Assembly (NCBI GenBank): GCA_021792185.1
Contig: JAJYVD010000010.1
Coordinates: forward strand, 1 to 58,617
Length of the DNA: 58,617 bases
Direction of reading: 5' to 3'
Origin: Nitrospirota bacterium
GTDB taxonomy: Bacteria > Nitrospirota > Thermodesulfovibrionia > Thermodesulfovibrionales > Dissulfurispiraceae
The position numbers and the translations under genes were made by a program. A model generated the notes under the pieces. It was given only the letters and a program-made list of their open reading frames with translations. It was not told the origin of the DNA and made no database searches. Shown here piece by piece: positions 24,376 to 33,474 of the stretch. Each line of letters starts with the position of its first letter. Position 1 is the stretch's first letter.

Positions 24376-25769
24376 TAATAGACATCCTCTTCGGATTCGT
24401 ACGAGACGTTCGCGAAATCGACGAATCTCGTGCTGTCCGCTAAATAGGTGAGATTTACCGTGCCGGTAGGCCCGTTCCTCTGCTTTGCGATATTCACCTC
24501 TGCCTTGCCTTTATTGGAAGGGTTGTTTTTATTGTATATCTCATCGCGGTAAATAAACATTATCACATCCGCGTCCTGCTCAATTGCCCCGGATTCCCTG
24601 AGATCCGCAAGCGTGGGTTTCTTCTCTCCACGCTGCTCTACGGCCCTGTTCAACTGGCTGAGGGCTATGACAGGAACCCTCAGTTCCTTTGCGAGCGCCT
24701 TTAGCGACCTGGATATTTCCGATATCTCCTGCTCCCTGCGCTCAAAATTTCCCCTGCTCCTCATGAGCTGGAGGTAATCCACAACAACGAGGCTCAATCC
24801 CCCATGCTCCATCTTTAACCTGCGGGCCTTTGCGCGGACTTCAAGCACTGTAATGGCGGACGAATCGTCTATAAATATAAGAGCGTCCGCGAGCCGCCCT
24901 GCCGCGTTGGTGAGCTTCGGCCAGTCCTGCTTGCCTATAAAACCCTTTCTCACATGGGAGGCATTCACCATGCTCTCCGAGCAGAGCATCCTCATCGCAA
25001 GCTGTTCCTTCGACATCTCAAGGCTGAATATGGCCACCGGCTCTTTGAGGTCGATTGCCACATGCTGGGCTATGTTAAGGGCAAAGGCGGTCTTTCCCAT
25101 GCCGGGCCTGCCGCCGATGATTATCAGATCGCTGGGCTGAAATCCGGCTGTCAGCTCGTCTATATCCTTAAATCCGGAAGGAACGCCTGTAATGGCCTCT
25201 TTTTTATCATAGAGGTGCTCTATCATCTTAAAGGTATCTTTAATGACGTCCTTCAGGCTCGCAAATGATGTCTTTGTCCTCTTGTCCGCGATGTCGAATA
25301 CCATCTTCTCCGCGTAATCCACCATTTCGTCAGCGTCGCGGCTGTCTTCATAAACTTCGGTGGTAATCTGGGTAGCGGTTTTTATTAATGCCCTGAGCAG
25401 CGCCTTTTCCCTTACTATCTTCGCGTGATAACGGATATTCGCGGACGTCGGAACGGCATTAGCAAGATTGGAAAGATAAGAAATACCGCCCACGGAATCG
25501 AGTTCATCGCTTCTTCTGAGATAATCCGTAAGGGTGATAATATCTATGGGCTCGTTCTTCTCGAAAAGACCCATCATAGCATTGTATAAACGCCTGTGGG
25601 TATCCTTGTAGAAATCCTCCGAGCCGAGCATTTCGAGGGCTTTTGGAAGGGCCTCGTTATCGAGTATGATCGCGCCGAGGACAGACTGCTCCGCCTCTAT
25701 GTTCTGGGGGGGCAGCTTGTCGATCATATCCTTTGAACTTAAATTGACCTCTCTCAAAACTACCCCCAT
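24375..25769 (-). CDS. dnaB: Replicative DNA helicase DnaB
   Basis: 464 residues. N-terminal domain LPPQNIEAEQSVLGAIILD (about 18-36), RecA-like domain with Walker A GGRPGMGKTAFAL, Walker B LVVVDYLQLM and QLNRAVE. Unwinds DNA at the replication fork. Start is ATG 25769 or ATG 25727 (MIDKLPPQ). It follows rplI as in many bacteria; a repeat array separates them. Confidence 0.96.
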   Translation of the reverse strand: MGVVLREVNLSSKDMIDKLPPQNIEAEQSVLGAIILDNEALPKALEMLGSEDFYKDTHRRLYNAMMGLFEKNEPIDIITLTDYLRRSDELDSVGGISYLSNLANAVPTSANIRYHAKIVREKALLRALIKTATQITTEVYEDSRDADEMVDYAEKMVFDIADKRTKTSFASLKDVIKDTFKMIEHLYDKKEAITGVPSGFKDIDELTAGFQPSDLIIIGGRPGMGKTAFALNIAQHVAIDLKEPVAIFSLEMSKEQLAMRMLCSESMVNASHVRKGFIGKQDWPKLTNAAGRLADALIFIDDSSAITVLEVRAKARRLKMEHGGLSLVVVDYLQLMRSRGNFERREQEISEISRSLKALAKELRVPVIALSQLNRAVEQRGEKKPTLADLRESGAIEQDADVIMFIYRDEIYNKNNPSNKGKAEVNIAKQRNGPTGTVNLTYLADSTRFVDFANVSYESEEDVY

Positions 25770-25773
25770 TTTT

Positions 25774-25877
25774 CGTTATAGCGTTATAGCGTTATTGCGT
25801 TGTAGCGTTATAGAATAGTGTTTATAGCGTTCAATCCTTCGTTTATCGCTATAACGCTTTACGCTTCACGCTCAACG
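25774..25877. repeat. Inverted octamer array (CGTTATAG) between rplI and dnaB
   Basis: Five octamers CGTTATAG, CGTTATAG, CGTTATTG, CGTTGTAG, CGTTATAG (25774-25813) face CTATAACG, CTTTACG, CTTCACG and CTCAACG (25849-25877). The right arm enters the rplI gene and encodes its last residues (EREA) and stop. Same unit as 32175-32248 and 33382-33474. The hairpin could attenuate dnaB transcription. Confidence 0.85.
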
Positions 25878-26305
25878 ATTACATTTACCTGGGCCGAAAC
25901 CGCCTGATGAATCTTTACGTTAACCGTATAACTGCCGAGCCTTTTTATCGGCTCATCGAGCACGATTTTCTTTTTGTCTATGTCGAGCCCCTCTTTTTTC
26001 AACGCCTCGGCAATATCCATGGCCGTGACAGAGCCGAAAAGCTTATCTTCTTCACCGGACTTTGCCTTTATAGTTATAGATGTCCCTGAAATCTTCGCAG
26101 CCATATCTTCGGCTGCCGACTTAGCCTTTTTCACAAGCTCCTGTATCTTTCTCTTTTCATGCTCGAGTGCCTTGAGATTCTTGGGATTGGCCTCGACCGC
26201 AAGCCCTTTCGGTATCAGAAAATTCCTCGCAAACCCGTCCTTGACGTTTACCATATCCCCTATATGGCCTACATCTCTCACATTGTCCTTAAGAATAACC
26301 TGCAT
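25859..26305 (-). CDS. rplI: Ribosomal protein bL9
   Basis: 148 residues, normal length. N-terminal LKDVRDVG-like motif with GHIGDMVNVKDGFARNFLIPKGLA, a long connecting helix (about 45-75) and a C-terminal domain. Good ribosome-binding site (GGAGAAT) before the start. The C-terminal codons lie in the octamer repeat. Confidence 0.96.
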   Translation of the reverse strand: MQVILKDNVRDVGHIGDMVNVKDGFARNFLIPKGLAVEANPKNLKALEHEKRKIQELVKKAKSAAEDMAAKISGTSITIKAKSGEEDKLFGSVTAMDIAEALKKEGLDIDKKKIVLDEPIKRLGSYTVNVKIHQAVSAQVNVIVEREA

Positions 26306-26354
26306 CTGAAATTCTCCTTTCGACTCGATTTTTGGTATGGGTTAGTATAACCAA

Positions 26355-27173
26355 TTACGCTGAAAAATGGGAATCCGACCTCTGCCTCACAACCTCGTAT
26401 AAACATATGGACGCCGACATTGCGACATTCAGGCTCTCGGCCTTGCCGATAATAGGGATTTTTATCCCATTTGCCCTCTTAAGAAGCTTCCCGCTCACAC
26501 CGTGAGCCTCATTGCCGAATGCGACGGCAGCAGGCTTTTTAAAGCCTGCTTCATATATCGAGGTCTTTGCATGCACGTCCGCCGCATACATCTCGATATT
26601 TCTCGAATTGAGATAGTCAAAAAGCATTTGAGGCTCGGAATAAATAACGGGAATATTAAACAAGCTTCCGGCAGTAGCCCGTATTGTTTTTTGCATAAAG
26701 GCGTCGCATGTGCCGGGAAGGATTATCAATGCATCCGCTCCAGCCGCGTCGGACGCCCTGATAATCGTTCCGAGGTTGCCGGGGTCTTGAATACCGTCGC
26801 AGACAACGAGAAACGGTATGCCTTTAAACTTAATTTCATCCAACCCTATTGCTCTATACGATACAACAGCAACGATCCCCTGCGGCGTCTCCGTATCGGC
26901 GAGTTTTGAGAGAATAGATACCGATGTTTCTACCAGATCGATATCTCTTTTTGAAATCTGCCTTAAAAGCCTCTGCCCTTCCCTTTTTGCCGAGAATTCA
27001 TCCGTAAAAAAAACTTTTTTTATTTCGACGGCAGAAGATGACAGTGTCGTTTCAATGAGGTGCGGGCCTTCGATCAAAAAAGCCTCATGTTTGAATCTGG
27101 CGCGCTTTTCCTTTATCTTCAAGGCTTCTTTGATCAAAAGATTTGCAGTGCTTGTAATTTTTATGTATCTCAT
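26355..27173 (-). CDS. TrmH/SpoU-family RNA 2'-O-methyltransferase
   Basis: 272 residues. N-terminal substrate-binding domain (about 15-95) and SPOUT catalytic domain with motif 1 DPGNLGTIIRASDAAG, motif 2 FGNEAHGVS and motif 3 SLNVAMSASICLYE. Methylates ribose in rRNA or tRNA using SAM; the exact target cannot be given. It overlaps the M50 protease gene by 1 bp. Confidence 0.9.
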   Translation of the reverse strand: MRYIKITSTANLLIKEALKIKEKRARFKHEAFLIEGPHLIETTLSSSAVEIKKVFFTDEFSAKREGQRLLRQISKRDIDLVETSVSILSKLADTETPQGIVAVVSYRAIGLDEIKFKGIPFLVVCDGIQDPGNLGTIIRASDAAGADALIILPGTCDAFMQKTIRATAGSLFNIPVIYSEPQMLFDYLNSRNIEMYAADVHAKTSIYEAGFKKPAAVAFGNEAHGVSGKLLKRANGIKIPIIGKAESLNVAMSASICLYEVVRQRSDSHFSA

Positions 27174-28006
27174 TACAGCAGTTTAAACGGCAATGGTATA
27201 AAGGTGACAATAAAAATAATCAGAGATAAAAAACCTACAAATCTCCTTTTCCGATCTATCGGAACCTCCCAATAAATCACAGGCGGATGTTTGATTCCGA
27301 GTATAAGCATCAATACAGCCCACAAAGCCCATCCTTCCCAATAAAAAATACCGAGCACGCCAAGGATTGCAACAAGAACTATAGATATATATTTATGCCT
27401 TTCGCCTAAGATTGCGAACGCGATGTGACCTCCGTCGAGCTGACCTATGGGAATCAGGTTCAGCGATGTAACAAAAAGACCTATCCAGCCCGCAAATGCG
27501 ACCGGATGGAGAAGGATATCCTGATTGTCGGGCGCGACACCCATTACAACCTTCGAAAGAAAAGAAAACAAAATGGAATCTCCGAGACTCAACGTGCCGC
27601 CGGTCTGCGGCAAGGAAACCACCTCGGATATGCTAAGGCCGATGATACTGGCTATTACCGATACGATAAATCCGGCTATCGGGCCCGATGCGCCTATGTC
27701 TATAAGGGCCTTTCTCGTTACAATGGGCGACTTCATCTTTATAAAAGCGCCGAATGTCCCTATTATCGAGGGCGCGGGAATGAAATACGGCAATGTCGCC
27801 TTTGTATGATGTTTTTTCGACGCGATATAATGCGACAACTCGTGGCATAGAAGTATCGTCATTAATGTGCCGGCAAAGGGAAGCCCCTCGATTATCCTGC
27901 CCGGCTCGTTGATTATATTTATTCCCTTCTGCAAGGCGCCTGCGGTCAGTGTGGTCAAAAACGTAACGGCAAACAAAATTAGATGAAGATACGGGATTTT
28001 TTTCAT
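27173..28006 (-). CDS. Site-2-protease family membrane metalloprotease (M50)
   Basis: 277 residues, about seven membrane helices. Zinc motif HELSH (about 55-59) and the second motif LDGGHIAFA (about 190) are intact. Cleaves within or near membranes; no PDZ domain, so unlike RseP. Substrate unknown. Cotranscribed with the methyltransferase; 5 bp after the response regulator gene. Confidence 0.87.
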   Translation of the reverse strand: MKKIPYLHLILFAVTFLTTLTAGALQKGINIINEPGRIIEGLPFAGTLMTILLCHELSHYIASKKHHTKATLPYFIPAPSIIGTFGAFIKMKSPIVTRKALIDIGASGPIAGFIVSVIASIIGLSISEVVSLPQTGGTLSLGDSILFSFLSKVVMGVAPDNQDILLHPVAFAGWIGLFVTSLNLIPIGQLDGGHIAFAILGERHKYISIVLVAILGVLGIFYWEGWALWAVLMLILGIKHPPVIYWEVPIDRKRRFVGFLSLIIFIVTFIPLPFKLL

Positions 28007-28011
28007 TAATA

Positions 28012-29193
28012 TCAGATATCGAATCTATCGGTCTCGGCGAGGGCCCTAAGATCGCTCGTTATATCCTTTGAAAACGGGTTCAGTTCCCATGCCGATTTGA
28101 TGGCATCGATAGCCTTCTCTTTATTGCCCATCTCCAGATATGCCTTGCCCATCTGGTATTTTATATGAGCGTCATTGGGCCTGAATTTTAAAGCCTCCTT
28201 ATATATCTCGACCGCCTGCTCATACTTGGCGACTTTCCTATATGCCTCCGCAAGGCTCTGCAAGATGGACGGATCATAAGGGTTCTTCTTGTAAGCCTTA
28301 AGAAGCATATCGAGCGCCTTTTCATTTTCATTCTTTGCCAGATACATCTGTCCCATCAGATGGCTCGATGCGGAAATATCTTCCCTCGTTCCCGAGATAG
28401 CGTCCTTCAGTATCGTCTCCGCCTTATTGGTTTCGCCCTTTGATGTATAGATTTTACTCAGGGTAATCAGCCTTTCGGTGCTCGCGGGGCTTATCTCCCG
28501 CGCCATTTCATAATACTTTATAGCGGACTCCATATCGCCGAGGTTCTCGTATATTTCGGCGAGGGAGTTATACGCGTTCACGAACATGGGTTTTTTCTCT
28601 ATAGCCTTTTTGAAAAAATCTATCGCCGTATACGCGTCCCCTTTCGCAACCGCTAAAAGCCCGAAGTTATAAGCAATCGTCGGGCTGTCGGGATAATATT
28701 CCGACGCCCTTAAAAGCTGGTTCTCGGCCTCGCTCAAATCACGTTCGTCCAGATATCTCTTGAAGTCTCTGAGGTGCGTATCGAAATTGGAGGGGTTGAA
28801 TTTTTTTGCCAGCACCTTTGAAAGCTTTGCTTCGAGGTTGGAAAGCACAAAAGGTTTTATGAGGTAATCGTCCGCGCCGCTTTCCGCGGCCTTGGCAACT
28901 GCGCTCCTGTTCGCCTCCGCCGTAACGAATATGAAATTAACGCGGTCGTACTTCTTGTCCTTTCTGACCGCGGTAAAAAATTCGGTGCCGCTGACCTCCG
29001 GCATATTGATATCGCTGATGACGAGGTCTATCTTAACGGACTTGATTATATCGAGAGCCTTTTTCCCGCTCTCGGCCGTGACGACGCTTTTGAAGCCGAG
29101 CTTCTGCATCATATTGCTTATGGTCCTGCGCATGGACGCCTCGTCATCCACGACAAGACAGTTTACATTCAGATATTGCATGGGAACGCCCAT
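28012..29193 (-). CDS. Response regulator with TPR output
   Basis: 393 residues. Receiver (about 7-125) with acidic DDE, D56-type phospho-acceptor in ISDINMP and Lys in LIKPF, then at least six TPR units (about 150-380). It has no DNA-binding domain, so the output is presumably protein-protein contact. It overlaps the histidine kinase gene by 1 bp, which is the likely partner. Confidence 0.88.
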   Translation of the reverse strand: MGVPMQYLNVNCLVVDDEASMRRTISNMMQKLGFKSVVTAESGKKALDIIKSVKIDLVISDINMPEVSGTEFFTAVRKDKKYDRVNFIFVTAEANRSAVAKAAESGADDYLIKPFVLSNLEAKLSKVLAKKFNPSNFDTHLRDFKRYLDERDLSEAENQLLRASEYYPDSPTIAYNFGLLAVAKGDAYTAIDFFKKAIEKKPMFVNAYNSLAEIYENLGDMESAIKYYEMAREISPASTERLITLSKIYTSKGETNKAETILKDAISGTREDISASSHLMGQMYLAKNENEKALDMLLKAYKKNPYDPSILQSLAEAYRKVAKYEQAVEIYKEALKFRPNDAHIKYQMGKAYLEMGNKEKAIDAIKSAWELNPFSKDITSDLRALAETDRFDI

Positions 29194-30431
29194 TATGCCT
29201 TAGCCTCCTTCAGCGCCTCGGGGATTGTGAATACGAACTTTGCGCCGCCTTTATCCGAATCTTCCGCCCATATGCTCCCGCCGTGCGCATCCACAACGAG
29301 CTTGCAAAATGTCAGCCCGAGACCGGTGGTTGTTTTCCTCTGCTTGTTGGCTTCCTCTACCTGAAAAAATTTATCGAATATTTTATGCTTCAGTTCGTCT
29401 GGAATCCCTATACCCTCATCCGACACGCTTACCGACAATTCTTTGCCGATGCCGTCATGCCGTAGGTCAATCGTAATCTTAGAGCCTTCCGGCGAATGTT
29501 CTATGGCATTCAAAAGGAGGTTGGAAAGCACCCTGCCTATAAGATTTTCGTCAATGTAACACATGCGTGAACTGCCGTTAAGCGCCAAAGCTATATCTTT
29601 GCGGGCTGCGCTGTTTTTAAAAGACGATACCTCGTTTTTCGCCAGTTCATAAATGTCCGTTTCTTCCCTGAATACCTTGATCTTACCCTCTTGCAGCTTC
29701 GACACATCAAGTATATTCAGCATCATTCTCTGTAACTTGTATGTATCCTCTATGGCTAAGTTCAGGTATTCGAACTGCTCCTCGGTAAGAGGCTCATAGG
29801 TGAGCAGGTCGAGATTTGCCGTTATTGTGCTGATAGGACCCTTCAGGTCATGCACGATGAAATTGGTCAGGTTCGTCTTGAGGTCATCCATCTCCATGAA
29901 ACGTCTATTAACATCTTCGAGCTTCTTCACCTTCTTTTCGAGAAGATCCTTTGCCTGCGCCGCATAAATGAACGGCGCCAGATGCTCGACGATATCTACC
30001 GAGGTGTTCTCATGATCCTTGGTAAAAGGTGTTCCTCCCTCCGTATCGGCGAGGTTCACAACGCCGAGCTTCTTGCCGAGATATTTTATGGGAATGCTGA
30101 GGGAATTCCCGGATTTATATTTGGAAGAATCAAGCGGGCTGAAAAACTCAAGCCTTTTTTCATCCGTATAAAACGGTTCGTCGTCTATTAATGCCCTTGT
30201 GGAAATCGTAACATCCGACAGGTTTCTTTTATGACCGACTATTTCCGGATTTGTGGACGCCTTGACTTCAAGCGTCAGATCTTCAGGATTGATGATCATT
30301 ATGGAGCATTTCTTCACCTTAAGGCAGTCCTCAAGAATATTTACCACATCCTGCAGCTTTTCGTTCAGCGAAACGTCCTGCCGCAGAAGGATCCTGCCGA
30401 TTTTATATTTTTCGCAAAGGTCGTATGACAT
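29193..30431 (-). CDS. Soluble GAF sensor histidine kinase
   Basis: 412 residues. GAF domain (about 18-165), coiled linker, HisKA with H in NFIVHDLKGPIS, and HATPase_c with N box NLLLNAIEHSPEG, G1 SDEGIGIPDE, F box FDKFFQV and G2 TGLGLTF. No membrane segment: signal sensed in the cytoplasm. Cognate regulator is the overlapping TPR regulator. Confidence 0.92.
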   Translation of the reverse strand: MSYDLCEKYKIGRILLRQDVSLNEKLQDVVNILEDCLKVKKCSIMIINPEDLTLEVKASTNPEIVGHKRNLSDVTISTRALIDDEPFYTDEKRLEFFSPLDSSKYKSGNSLSIPIKYLGKKLGVVNLADTEGGTPFTKDHENTSVDIVEHLAPFIYAAQAKDLLEKKVKKLEDVNRRFMEMDDLKTNLTNFIVHDLKGPISTITANLDLLTYEPLTEEQFEYLNLAIEDTYKLQRMMLNILDVSKLQEGKIKVFREETDIYELAKNEVSSFKNSAARKDIALALNGSSRMCYIDENLIGRVLSNLLLNAIEHSPEGSKITIDLRHDGIGKELSVSVSDEGIGIPDELKHKIFDKFFQVEEANKQRKTTTGLGLTFCKLVVDAHGGSIWAEDSDKGGAKFVFTIPEALKEAKA

Positions 30432-30481
30432 ATTGAAAATTATATCATAATCTGTAAAAAATGCGCTTAAACATCAAACAT

Positions 30482-30532
30482 ATGGAGGTATGGGCGGATA
30501 AAAGACTTTACCATGAGGGGTTATACCTCCAT
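30482..30532. repeat. 10-bp inverted repeat at the rnj stop
   Basis: ATGGAGGTAT (30482-30491) and ATACCTCCAT (30523-30532) are perfect inverted repeats 31 nt apart; the right copy encodes the last residues of RNase J. Might form an mRNA-end hairpin; no T-run follows directly, so it is not called a terminator. Confidence 0.5.
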
Positions 30533-32182
30533 GACTATAGGCATTATCATGGGCTTTCTGTCCATCGTATTTCTGAGGTATTTTTTGAGCGTTGACCGCA
30601 ATTTCGCCTGAACGAGACTCATATCGGAAATTATATCATCTTCCAGATTCATCAAGGTATTCGTCATCAATTCCCTAACCTCATTGATTATGTCCTGAGA
30701 GGCGTCCTCAAACACAAATCCCCTCGATATTATCTCGGGGCCGGAGACTATCTTTTTTGTGAGTTTTTCTATGCCCACAAGGACTATCACTATCCCGTCG
30801 TGCGCGAGCCGCTTTCTGTCCCTCAGAACGATGTCTTCAACGCCTCCTATGTCCTTGCCGTCTATGAATACCCTTCCGGAAGTCACCTTCCCGTCTTTTG
30901 ACGCTCCTTCCCCGGTTATCTCGAGAACTCCGCCGTCTTCCATGATAAAAATATTTTCCGCGGGTATGTCCGACTTTTCCGCCAGCCTTGCGTGATATTT
31001 CAAGTGCCTGTATTCTCCGTGTATAGGCATGAAATATCTCGGCCTGACGATATTCATCATCAGCTTTAACTCTTCCTTGGAAGCGTGTCCCGATACATGT
31101 ATCTCCGAAACCTTTTCGTATATGACGTCGGCCCCTCTCCTCATCAAATGGTTGATAATCCTCCCTATGGACCGCTCGTTGCCGGGGATGATCTTTGCCG
31201 AGAGGATGACCGTATCACCCTCCTTTATCTTTATGTGTTTATGCTCGTCAATGGCGATTCTGGAGAGAACGCTCATGGGCTCTCCCTGGCTGCCGGTGGT
31301 TATGATAACCGCTTCATTGTCCGGCAGGTCTCTAAGGTTTTCAAGCCTCACCCATGTGTTTTCAGGCATCTTCAAATAACCCAGGTCGAGGGCTATCTGC
31401 GAGTTCGACACGATGCTCTTTCCGCACATGATAACGCGCCTTCCGTATTGCACTGAGACGTCGATAGCCTGCTGTATCCTGTGTATATTCGATGCGAAGG
31501 TGGCTATGATTATTCTTCCCTTTGCCTTTGAAAATATGTCTTCAAACGCCCTTCTTACCTCTTTTTCGGAGAAGGTGAAGCCTCCTTTTTCGGCATTGGT
31601 GCTGTCTGAAAGCATCAAGAGAGTACCCTTTTCCCCGTATTCCGAAAATTTGTGAAAGTCCATTAATTCGCCGTCGACCGGAGTGGGGTCGAGCTTAAAG
31701 TCGCCGGTATGAATAATGTTGCCGAGGGGCGTATTGATGCCGAGCCCTACCCCGTCGACAATGCTGTGGGTAACTCTCATGAACTCTATCGTAAAAACAC
31801 CGAGTGTAACGGTATCCCTCGGCTTGATAGGCATAAGGGGTATATCGGTGATATTATGCTCTTTTAATTTTTCCCTGACGAGGGCAAGGGTGAGAGGGGT
31901 TCCGAAGACGGGGACGTTTATCTCTCTAAGCAAAAAAGGCAATGCGCCGGTATGATCTTCATGCCCGTGGGTAAGGATGATCCCCTTTACTTTTTCACGG
32001 TTGTCGAGGATATAAGAAAAATCCGGGATAACAAAATCCACGCCCAGCATATCCTCTTCCGGGAACATAAGGCCTGCATCCACGATAATCAGGTCATCGG
32101 CGCATTGGAAAACGGTCATATTAAGACCGATCTCTTCAAGCCCTCCGAGGGGGATAATCAAAAGAGAGTTCATTGCGTTCAT
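30521..32182 (-). CDS. rnj: Ribonuclease J
   Basis: 553 residues. Beta-lactamase-fold RNase with THGHEDHTGALPFL (metal site), the HTGDFKLDP strand, beta-CASP region and a C-terminal domain. 5' exonuclease and endonuclease in mRNA decay and rRNA maturation. The first start ATG (32182) is inside the octamer repeat; ATG 32173 (MNSLLIIPLGG) is the alternative and fits the family equally well. Confidence 0.93.
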   Translation of the reverse strand: MNAMNSLLIIPLGGLEEIGLNMTVFQCADDLIIVDAGLMFPEEDMLGVDFVIPDFSYILDNREKVKGIILTHGHEDHTGALPFLLREINVPVFGTPLTLALVREKLKEHNITDIPLMPIKPRDTVTLGVFTIEFMRVTHSIVDGVGLGINTPLGNIIHTGDFKLDPTPVDGELMDFHKFSEYGEKGTLLMLSDSTNAEKGGFTFSEKEVRRAFEDIFSKAKGRIIIATFASNIHRIQQAIDVSVQYGRRVIMCGKSIVSNSQIALDLGYLKMPENTWVRLENLRDLPDNEAVIITTGSQGEPMSVLSRIAIDEHKHIKIKEGDTVILSAKIIPGNERSIGRIINHLMRRGADVIYEKVSEIHVSGHASKEELKLMMNIVRPRYFMPIHGEYRHLKYHARLAEKSDIPAENIFIMEDGGVLEITGEGASKDGKVTSGRVFIDGKDIGGVEDIVLRDRKRLAHDGIVIVLVGIEKLTKKIVSGPEIISRGFVFEDASQDIINEVRELMTNTLMNLEDDIISDMSLVQAKLRSTLKKYLRNTMDRKPMIMPIVMEV

Positions 32183-32248
32183 CGCGTTATAGCGTTTATC
32201 GCGAAGAGCTTCAACGCCATAACTCTATAACGCTCCACGCTATAACTC
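32175..32248. repeat. Inverted octamer array between rnj and HD-GYP regulator
   Basis: GCGTTCAT, CGCGTTATA, GCGTTTATC (32175-32203) face CGCCATAA, CTCTATAA, CGCTCCA, CGCTATAA (32214-32246). Same unit as at 25774 and 33382, more diverged. It supplies the outer start codon of rnj (ATGAACGC). Confidence 0.75.
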
Positions 32249-33364
32249 TTATCTCCATCTTTCTATCGCTTCTTCTATGGATATATCGCCGTCCAGCACC
32301 TGCTGTATTATAGGTTTTGCGGTTCGTTCATCTGTCTTAAATTGCTTAATCTGTATTATCTTTTCCGTAACATTAAAAAATGCATCGACGACATCGGGGT
32401 CGAATTGTTTCTCTCTCTGGTCTTTTATGTAATCCAATGCCTTTTCAACAGGCCACGCGGCCTTGTATACCCTTGCCGATGTAAGCGCATCAAAGACATC
32501 GGTGATAGCGACTATCCGGCCCGATATCGGGATATCCTTCCCTTTTAGGCCGAGCGGATAACCGCTGCCGTCCCATCTTTCGTGGTGGCTTAAGGCTATT
32601 TCTCTCGCCAGTTCGAGGAGCGGAAGGGTAGTGCCGCTCAATATCTTACTGCCTATTACCGTATGGAGTTTTATTATTTTGAACTCGTCCGCGGTCAGCT
32701 TGTCCGGTTTAAGGAGTATGCTGTCCGGAACCCCTATCTTGCCTACGTCGTGCATGGGCGAGGCGTATTTCATCATGACGTAGTCGTTGTGCATATGCAT
32801 CTCTCCCGCTATCAGACCTGCATAATCCGCTATCCTTTCGATATGTCTGCCTGTCTCGTCGTCTCTGAACTCCGCAGCCTTACCGAGCCTTATTATAATC
32901 TCGAGCTGTGTATGTTCGAGCATCTGGAGCTTCTCAAGCAGGTTGGATTCCATGACATCGAGGGATGTATTCAAGAATTCATCGCGCTCTTTGAGCTTGA
33001 GCATATTGTAAACCCTCGCCTTAAGCTCCTCCACAAAAAACGGCTTTGTCACATAGTCGTCGGCTCCCAACGAAAGGGCGTTTATGATGCTCTGCTTGTC
33101 GGTAAGCGCAGAGAGGACAACAATTGGAAAGTAATTTTTCGCCCTCGCGTCTTTTAATTTTCTAAGCACATCGAAACCGTCCATTACCGGCATCATGAGA
33201 TCGAGGATTATGAGGTCCGGAAATCCGTCCTTCTGCATCGCGTCGAGGAGTTCGCTTCCGTCGCATGCCTTTTTAATGACGATATCTTCGTCGCTCCTAA
33301 AAACGGCCTCTACAAGTTCTATATTCGTAGGAACGTCATCCGCCACATACACTGTTCTCCGCAT
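32249..33364 (-). CDS. Receiver-HD-GYP response regulator
   Basis: About 371 residues from ATG 33364 (MRRTVYVADD); the frame continues to 33379. Receiver (about 4-120) with D in ILDLMMP and K in VTKPF, linker helix, and HD-GYP domain (about 165-345) with HDVGKIG and HHERWDGSGYP. Predicted to hydrolyse c-di-GMP when phosphorylated. No kinase adjacent. Flanked on both sides by octamer repeat arrays. Confidence 0.92.
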   Translation of the reverse strand: MRRTVYVADDVPTNIELVEAVFRSDEDIVIKKACDGSELLDAMQKDGFPDLIILDLMMPVMDGFDVLRKLKDARAKNYFPIVVLSALTDKQSIINALSLGADDYVTKPFFVEELKARVYNMLKLKERDEFLNTSLDVMESNLLEKLQMLEHTQLEIIIRLGKAAEFRDDETGRHIERIADYAGLIAGEMHMHNDYVMMKYASPMHDVGKIGVPDSILLKPDKLTADEFKIIKLHTVIGSKILSGTTLPLLELAREIALSHHERWDGSGYPLGLKGKDIPISGRIVAITDVFDALTSARVYKAAWPVEKALDYIKDQREKQFDPDVVDAFFNVTEKIIQIKQFKTDERTAKPIIQQVLDGDISIEEAIERWR

Positions 33365-33381
33365 ATCTGTCCCTCCCATGT

Positions 33382-33474
33382 TCGTTATAGCGTAAAGCGA
33401 AACGCGTTATTGCGCAAATAAAATTTTTTCAACTGTTTAACTCTATAACCCTCAACGCTATAACGCTTTACTCC
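33382..33474. repeat. Inverted octamer array overlapping the copA stop
   Basis: TCGTTATAG, CGTAAAG, CGAAACG, CGTTATTG (33382-33412) face CTCTATAA, CCCTCAA, CGCTATAA, CGCTTTA (33441-33472). The copA stop codon TAG (33458-33460) and its last residues (SKAL) are in the right arm. Confidence 0.8.

Noticed and set aside
26530-26560. Palindrome GCAGGCTT/AAGCCTGC as a further element
   Set aside because: It lies within a conserved coding part of the methyltransferase gene and has no unit structure.
30482-30532. Intrinsic terminator after rnj
   Set aside because: Loop of 31 nt and no T-run after the stem.
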